DNA of 64,000 bases from Runella sp. MFBS21 (GTDB lineage Bacteria > Bacteroidota > Bacteroidia > Cytophagales > Spirosomataceae). Both the position numbers and the translations under genes were made by a program. A model generated the notes under the pieces. It saw only the letters and a program-made list of their open reading frames with translations, made no database searches and had not been told where the DNA came from. The first letter of the stretch is position 1. Each line of letters opens with the position of its first letter. This document shows, piece after piece, positions 58,872-64,000 of this stretch. The DNA is taken from NCBI RefSeq assembly GCF_029433105.1, contig NZ_JARNTW010000002.1:62001-126000 (forward strand), written 5' to 3'.

Positions 58872-61800
58872 TTAGAAAGAAACTGTCAAACCAGCATTGA
58901 TGATACGCTGCTGAGGATAGTATTGACCAGTTGATGAGCTTGATTCAGGGTCAAACGAATCGAATTTGGTGATAGTGAAAAGGTTCAAGCCATTGATGTA
59001 GATACGAGCATTTCCCATACCCACTTTGCTTGTAAGTACTGAAGGAAGGGCATATCCAAGCTCAAAGTTTTTGAGACGGATATAGTCCGTATTTCTAAAC
59101 CAGTAAGAGTTACCACCAGAGAAGTATTGGTCACTACGGTTAGCAATACGAGGGTGTACGCTGCTTGGATTTTCTACCGTCCAACGATCTCTGTACATGC
59201 TATAAAGGAAGTTACCAATATTACCCATTTCACCAGGGCTTACGTATTGTTTAGCACCTGCCGAACCTTGGAAAAGGATATTTACATCAAAACCTTTGTA
59301 GCTGGCAATTAAGCTCAAACCTCCTTGGAACATGGGGATGTTGTTGAAATTGGTACGAACTCTATCGTCAGGCGTGATTTTACCATCACCATTGTAGTCC
59401 ACATACTTCATATCACCAGGGCGAAGGGTATTTACGATCGCTTTGTAATCAATTTTATTTTCATTGATTTCGGCTTGATCTTTAAATACGCCATCATACA
59501 AATAAACTTGTTCGGTATTCATAGGCTTGCCAGTAGTGCGTTGCCATTCAGGAGCACCTGGAGCTTCGTCCCAGAAAAGGATTTTGTTTTTGGCATATCC
59601 TCCGTTTACGCTTACATTATATTTGAAAGCACCTGCTTGGTTGCGATAGCCAATGTTGAATTCCCAACCTTTGTTAGCCACTTCTCCGATGTTTTGCGCT
59701 GGCAAAGAAAGACCTGTTGATTGAGGTACCGAAGCGTTTTTAAACCACAAGATGTTGGTACGTTTGTTTGAGAAAACGTCAAACTCAAAGTTGATTTTAC
59801 CGTTTAGCAACTGACCTTCCAAACCGATATCGGCATTATTAGCGATTTCCCAAGTGATGGAGTTGTTAGGAACACGTGTTTCGTACAAAGTCTTAGTCTC
59901 TGTATTGTTAATGATATAACTACGGAAACCATAAGTAGACAAGTACTGATAAGTAGCAAGAGTAGTAGTGTTAGGAAGATACACTTGGTCGTTACCCATT
60001 TGGCCATAAGAAGCGCGGAGTTTCAAGTAGTTGAATACTGGTAGCGATTTTTTGATGAAATCTTCTTCAGACAGTACCCAGCCCACCATGGCACCAGGGA
60101 AGAAACCATAACGTGTAGCTTCAGGGAACATATCTGAGCCGTCATAACGCCACAAGAATTCAGCTAAGTATTTTTCTTTGTAGTTGTAAGCCACCCGACC
60201 GAAGTAGTTCAAACGAGCACGTTCGAAAGCCCCACCACCGTTGTTTTTCTCTAAGTCACCACCGGCAAAGATTTGATCAAGGGCAGGAGAGATAAAGTAA
60301 CGACGGAAAGCGTTGAAGTTATCACCTTGGATAGTTTCTTTGTTTGTACCAGCCAAGAATGTTAGACCGTGTGCGCCAAAAGTACGCTCATAGGTAAGAA
60401 TACCTCCTAAAAGAATATTAAGCTGGTTTTCGTTGGTCAAAGTAAGGCGAGGCTCGGCAGGTCCGCGTTTACTAGCAATCAATTTGGGAGTTACGCCATC
60501 GGCTTCAAAGCCAGTACCACGCTCATATAGAGTCCAAGGAGTTTCCCAACGACGCATGTTGCGCGACAAAATGTCGATAGAGGCAGTTCCTGTAAATTTC
60601 AAACCTTCTACGCCAGGGATTTTGATGTCGAGCTGTCCGTTGGTTTGAAGATAATTACGTTTGTCTTTATCATAACCAGTGGCATTGGTAGTGATGACAA
60701 CAGGGTTTTCACCGTTCTCAATGTCAGGACCAGGGCGTCCGTCAGGCCAGTAAGCAGGCTGTTGGGGTTTTCCACGCATCAACATCCGGAAAATCGCACC
60801 AGCACCTTTGGTAGGAAAGAAACGAGACTCTTGGCGGCCAGTTACACCCATATTCAAGTTGATGTATTTGTTTACTTTGGCGTCCAAATTGATACGGAAA
60901 TCATACTGCTTATAGCCAGTTGCTGAATTGATATAGTTCCCGTCTTGGTTTTGATAACCCAAAGAAGCCAAGTACTTCACATTTTCTGAGCCACCATTCA
61001 ATTGTACATTGTGGCGAGTTTGAGGCGACCATGTTTTGAGGGTAGAGCCATACCAGTCGGTATCAGGGTGTCCCCAAGGATCTGAGCCATCACGGTATTT
61101 TTGGAAATCTTCGGGTTGGAAAGGAGCTTTACGCTGAGCACCAGCAGCGGTAGTATATACCCCTGTTGACTTGTAAGCTGCAGTAGCAGCTGCCCATTCG
61201 CTGGCAGGCAATCCATAAATATCCAAGTCATTGAGCATCTCAGTATATTGAGCAGCATTGGCTAGCTTGGGCAATTGGGTAGGTTGTGCCCAACCTTGGT
61301 TAAATGAGTAAGAAAGCTCAGGTTTCCCAGATTTACCTCTTTTGGTAGTAATCAAAATAACCCCGTTGGCAGCACGAGCACCGTAGATAGCAGCCGATGC
61401 ATCTTTCAAGACGGAGATAGTTTCGATATCAGCAGGGTTGAGGCGATCCAAACCACCCGCACGACCTGGAATACCATCGATTACGATAAGGGCGTCGTTG
61501 TTTCCGAGGGTGTTTGACCCACGAATACGGATACCCGCTCCGTCATAGCCTGGCTCACCACTACGGTTGGTAGCTACTACCCCAGGAAGACGACCGGCGA
61601 GAGATTGGGAGAGGTTTACGGCGGGCGATTTTACCAAGTCACCCCCTTTTACACTCACAACCGAACCCGTTACGGTTTCTTTCTTCTGAACACCATAACC
61701 CACCACGACTACCTCGTTAAGGGCTTTCACATCTACCATCAATGTAACGTTGATGCTATTGCGTCCATTAACAGGAACTTCTTGTGGAAGATAACCGATA

Positions 61801-62417
61801 AATGAGAACACCAAAATGGCATTGTCATTGGTGAAGTTTAATGTATAATTACCTTCGTTGTCAGTTACTGTTCCAAGCGTAGTACCTTTTACTAATACAC
61901 TTACTCCAGGAAGTCCTTGACCTTGCTCGTCGGCTACTTTACCTTTCACTTGTGCCAAGGCAGTCTGCGTGCGGCTTGCAGTTCCTTCAGGAGTGAGGGT
62001 AGGATTGATAGAAGCGGTTAAATTTCCTACGGCTACCGTAGGAATGGCAGTTTGTTTTTCAACTTTTCCAGAACGAGTCACTACATAAGAACCGTCGCTA
62101 CTTTTACGATACCCCAAACCTAATGGTTTCAATAGTGTCTCGATGTTTTTTTCGAGTCCTTCCTTGTAGTTAAGCTCATTTGCTGATACAATATAAGGCT
62201 CAACCATTTGGTCAGAAAACAAAATGTCTACCTTATAGTGATGACGTAAGTCGTTTAAGACTTTTTTCAAGCTTTTGGTCCCTTTCCTTTCGGGAGCAGG
62301 GGTATGGTGCGCTAGAGGAGAGCGCTCCATGTTTTGTGCTTGACTAATGGGCTGCCCTACCATCATTGCTGCTAGAGGGACGCCAATTAGCCTCATTTTG
62401 TAGCTCATTTTTGTCAT
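58872..62417 (-). CDS. SusC/RagA TonB receptor with STN signalling domain
   Basis: A 1181-residue TonB-linked outer-membrane transporter. After the signal sequence (about 1-27) comes an STN domain (about 45-120, KSLKKVLNDLRHHYKVDILFSDQMV and NIETLLKPLGLGYRK). Then a CarboxypepD_reg-like domain (about 150-235, GKVADEQGQGLPGVSVLVKGT), the SusC plug with LNEVVVVGYGVQKKETVTGSV, IRIRGSNTLGNNDALIVIDGIPG and KDASAAIYGARAANGVILITTKRGKSG, and the barrel ending in AGLTVSF. The STN domain is the part that contacts FecR anti-sigma factors, and here FecR and an ECF sigma factor lie directly upstream on the same strand. This is a classic surface-signalling uptake operon. Several Met codons compete for start; the first is used. 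Confidence 0.95.
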   Translation of the reverse strand: MTKMSYKMRLIGVPLAAMMVGQPISQAQNMERSPLAHHTPAPERKGTKSLKKVLNDLRHHYKVDILFSDQMVEPYIVSANELNYKEGLEKNIETLLKPLGLGYRKSSDGSYVVTRSGKVEKQTAIPTVAVGNLTASINPTLTPEGTASRTQTALAQVKGKVADEQGQGLPGVSVLVKGTTLGTVTDNEGNYTLNFTNDNAILVFSFIGYLPQEVPVNGRNSINVTLMVDVKALNEVVVVGYGVQKKETVTGSVVSVKGGDLVKSPAVNLSQSLAGRLPGVVATNRSGEPGYDGAGIRIRGSNTLGNNDALIVIDGIPGRAGGLDRLNPADIETISVLKDASAAIYGARAANGVILITTKRGKSGKPELSYSFNQGWAQPTQLPKLANAAQYTEMLNDLDIYGLPASEWAAATAAYKSTGVYTTAAGAQRKAPFQPEDFQKYRDGSDPWGHPDTDWYGSTLKTWSPQTRHNVQLNGGSENVKYLASLGYQNQDGNYINSATGYKQYDFRINLDAKVNKYINLNMGVTGRQESRFFPTKGAGAIFRMLMRGKPQQPAYWPDGRPGPDIENGENPVVITTNATGYDKDKRNYLQTNGQLDIKIPGVEGLKFTGTASIDILSRNMRRWETPWTLYERGTGFEADGVTPKLIASKRGPAEPRLTLTNENQLNILLGGILTYERTFGAHGLTFLAGTNKETIQGDNFNAFRRYFISPALDQIFAGGDLEKNNGGGAFERARLNYFGRVAYNYKEKYLAEFLWRYDGSDMFPEATRYGFFPGAMVGWVLSEEDFIKKSLPVFNYLKLRASYGQMGNDQVYLPNTTTLATYQYLSTYGFRSYIINNTETKTLYETRVPNNSITWEIANNADIGLEGQLLNGKINFEFDVFSNKRTNILWFKNASVPQSTGLSLPAQNIGEVANKGWEFNIGYRNQAGAFKYNVSVNGGYAKNKILFWDEAPGAPEWQRTTGKPMNTEQVYLYDGVFKDQAEINENKIDYKAIVNTLRPGDMKYVDYNGDGKITPDDRVRTNFNNIPMFQGGLSLIASYKGFDVNILFQGSAGAKQYVSPGEMGNIGNFLYSMYRDRWTVENPSSVHPRIANRSDQYFSGGNSYWFRNTDYIRLKNFELGYALPSVLTSKVGMGNARIYINGLNLFTITKFDSFDPESSSSTGQYYPQQRIINAGLTVSF

Positions 62418-62453
62418 AGTAGATAAAATAAATTAATTGTTAGTTAAGATTGG

Positions 62454-63470
62454 TTAATGAATTGACTTGAAGATTACTTGTTTGTCTTTCTGTTGAATAG
62501 AAACTGGTAGAATTTCGGATAAAGCCGTTAATAACTCTTCGGCATTGCGGGCTTGAAATGAGCCAGACAAAGAATAATCGAGCAATTCTTTGTCTTCTAT
62601 TTGGGCCCGGATGCCGTAGTTATTTTGAAGAAGTGTAACAATTTCTTTTAGGTTAGTTTTGTCAAATACAAAGCGATTGTTTTTCCACGCGGAATAATTT
62701 TCGGGGTGAAGCACTTTTTTTACTTCCATGTTTCCCTTATCGGTAAGGGATACCAAATCCCCAGGTTTCATGGTAAAAAGCTGTGGACGTTGGTTTTTAG
62801 AACGATACTGAATATTGACCTTGCCTTTGGTAAGTACCACTTTTGATTGATCTTCCCGTGCCAACACCGTAAACTCGGTTCCGAGTACTTCTACATCAAA
62901 AGAGGCCCCTGTCTTTACTAAAAATCGTTTGTCGTCTTTGGTATGAACTACGGAAAAATCCGCCTCTCCTTTCAAAAAGACAGTGCGAGTAGAGCTCCCA
63001 AACCCAAAGCGTGGAACACTCAACGACGAATTAGCATTCAAGGATACTTTACTGCCATCTTCTAGGGTAAAAGATTGGGTTTGACCATAATTGGTGGTAT
63101 ATGTTTTGGTGAAAATTTGCTCTTGATAGAGCCACAGAGTGACGAGTGAAATAAGTAAAAAACTTGCGGCAGTAAGTTGGATACCCCAGTTCCACCACTT
63201 GTTTTTCAATTGTCTTTTTTCAATAGCTTCAGTTGGTTGTTCATTAGCTAAAGAAGGCATCTCTAGTTGCTTATGGAACCGCTCTATGCCTTCAGGCAGG
63301 TTTGCCTGATACATAGGTCTGCTCAATTCCCATTCATGAAGACACAAATAGAAAAACTCTTCGTTTGAAGGGTCTAGAGCCCATTCTTCTATTTGAGAGC
63401 GTTGAAGAGCGGTAACTTGACCAGCAAAATAATCAAAAAGAAGGGGTTTAGTAACAAAAATTTGTCTCAC
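62454..63470 (-). CDS. FecR-family anti-sigma factor
   Basis: A 338-residue inner-membrane anti-sigma regulator. The cytoplasmic N-terminus (about 1-90) holds the sigma factor; a single transmembrane helix follows (about 95-113, LTAASFLLISLVTLWLY). The periplasmic FecR domain (about 125-225) has TNYGQTQSFTLEDGSKVSLNANSSLSVP and VFLKGEADFSVVHTKDDKRFLVKTGASFDVEVLGTEFTV. The C-terminal DUF4974/STN-like domain (about 265-338, RFVFDKTNLKEIVTLLQNNYG) talks to the STN domain of SusC. The start codon is a GTG at 63470, since no ATG lies in the right place. It sits 36 bp upstream of the SusC start. Confidence 0.93.
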   Translation of the reverse strand: MRQIFVTKPLLFDYFAGQVTALQRSQIEEWALDPSNEEFFYLCLHEWELSRPMYQANLPEGIERFHKQLEMPSLANEQPTEAIEKRQLKNKWWNWGIQLTAASFLLISLVTLWLYQEQIFTKTYTTNYGQTQSFTLEDGSKVSLNANSSLSVPRFGFGSSTRTVFLKGEADFSVVHTKDDKRFLVKTGASFDVEVLGTEFTVLAREDQSKVVLTKGKVNIQYRSKNQRPQLFTMKPGDLVSLTDKGNMEVKKVLHPENYSAWKNNRFVFDKTNLKEIVTLLQNNYGIRAQIEDKELLDYSLSGSFQARNAEELLTALSEILPVSIQQKDKQVIFKSIH

Positions 63471-63578
63471 AAAATGGTATTTTAAGGGCTTTTAGTATTA
63501 CTTTCATAGGATAGACACATGTGCTATCTACAAACCCTTATACCAGATTTAAAATTTTTTAGAAAAAGATAAATTTTG

Positions 63579-64000
63579 CTAGAAATCAGCCAATAGAGCG
63601 GTGACAAAACTCAGTATTGTAATGCCTTTTGCTCTCAACATATCTCTGAGTGTGTGATTAGCTTTTCTAATCTGAACTTCAATCGTGCGCAACGATAATT
63701 GGAGTATATCGGCGATTTCAGCATATTTTTTGCCTTCAAACCGATACATCAAATAAATCTTGCGTTGTTGTGAGGGAAGGTTGCTGATTGTTTTTTCGAT
63801 TTCTTGATACAGTTCTTCGTATTGAGTAACTAAGTCGGGCTGAGAGATGACGTCGTCAGAAGAATTTTCTAAAATCTCCAAGCCTGTCATACGTTTAGAT
63901 TCCCTTTGCAGATAATTGTAGGCACGGTGGCGTACCGTTTTGTACAAATAAGCCCTGAAAGAGGTCGTTACTTCGCGATAGGTCTCTTTGGAATAAAATT
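63579..64000 (-). CDS. ECF RNA polymerase sigma factor (partial)
   Basis: The C-terminal 140 codons of an ECF (sigma-70) factor; the gene runs past the window edge, so region 2 and the start are not visible. Seen are the end of region 2 (SFRAYLYKTVRHRAYNYLQ) and region 4 with ISNLPSQQRKIYLMYRFEGKKYAEIADILQLSLRTIEVQIRKANHTLRDML. The internal TTG at 63947 is only an apparent start; in-frame coding continues to the right edge. It lies 108 bp before the FecR gene on the same strand, so it directs the SusCD operon or itself and is held by FecR. Confidence 0.92.
   Translation of the reverse strand, partial: FYSKETYREVTTSFRAYLYKTVRHRAYNYLQRESKRMTGLEILENSSDDVISQPDLVTQYEELYQEIEKTISNLPSQQRKIYLMYRFEGKKYAEIADILQLSLRTIEVQIRKANHTLRDMLRAKGITILSFVTALLADF

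Overview
This 64 kb window looks like chromosome from a free-living member of the Bacteroidota, most likely order Cytophagales and close to Runella, Dyadobacter or Spirosoma (inference from gene content, not from a search). The support is two SusC/SusD outer-membrane uptake pairs, an ECF sigma/FecR/STN-SusC relay, a CRTAC1-type ASPIC/UnbV protein, a Bacteroidota-style biosynthetic arginine decarboxylase, large secreted two-domain hydrolases, and promoter-like TAnnTTTG elements instead of strong Shine-Dalgarno sites. I saw no rRNA or tRNA gene, CRISPR array, prophage or intact insertion sequence.

Layout. 1-4.1 kb: a PcfJ-like protein, an A+T-rich DraRnl/Rnl5-type RNA ligase flanked by 14-bp direct repeats, and the RNA ligase RtcB, together a possible RNA-repair locus. 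4.1-9.9 kb: a small membrane protein, a membrane-bound TPR/LuxR-type regulator with two phased 15-bp repeats beside it, valyl-tRNA synthetase and a membrane protein. 9.9-21 kb: housekeeping and metabolism: DoxX-like protein, Lrp regulator, HAD phosphatase, a 38-residue lipoprotein, SpeA, glycerol kinase, fatty-acid-hydroxylase-family protein, Sua5, a VWA protein, an ethanolamine-type permease and XerD. 21-34 kb: a Tudor-like small protein, a class V aminotransferase, a GH3/beta-lactamase two-domain enzyme, the KtrB/KtrA potassium system, a serine hydrolase fused to TolB-like repeats, a malate/lactate-type dehydrogenase and a group II decarboxylase. 34-41.6 kb: first SusCD pair with a predicted secreted propeller protein and another class V aminotransferase. 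41.6-52.7 kb: an accessory stretch with three toxin-antitoxin pairs, three gene remnants (RND pump at 34.1 kb, AraC regulator, AAA ATPase), an M14 peptidase, SlyD, agmatine deiminase and HolB. 52.7-64 kb: CRTAC1-like lipoprotein, a secreted unknown, then SusD, SusC with STN domain, FecR and an ECF sigma factor that runs off the right edge.

How they work together. The right-hand sigma-FecR-SusC-SusD block reads as one cell-surface signalling and uptake operon on the minus strand, closed by a good terminator. SpeA (13.7 kb) and the agmatine deiminase (48.5 kb) are two steps of the arginine-agmatine-N-carbamoylputrescine route but are unlinked. KtrB and KtrA form a K+ uptake system. Several intergenic spaces are filled by hairpin repeats: two related nested-hairpin elements at 15.5 and 44.0 kb, and a palindromic GACGCA-rich array at 23.1-23.3 kb.

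Strongest leads: the RNA ligase/RtcB/PcfJ neighbourhood with a cassette-like ligase gene; the phased 15-bp repeat pair next to the membrane-tethered LuxR-type regulator; the perfect 20-bp palindrome in front of the HigBA-like pair; and the dispersed nested-hairpin element.
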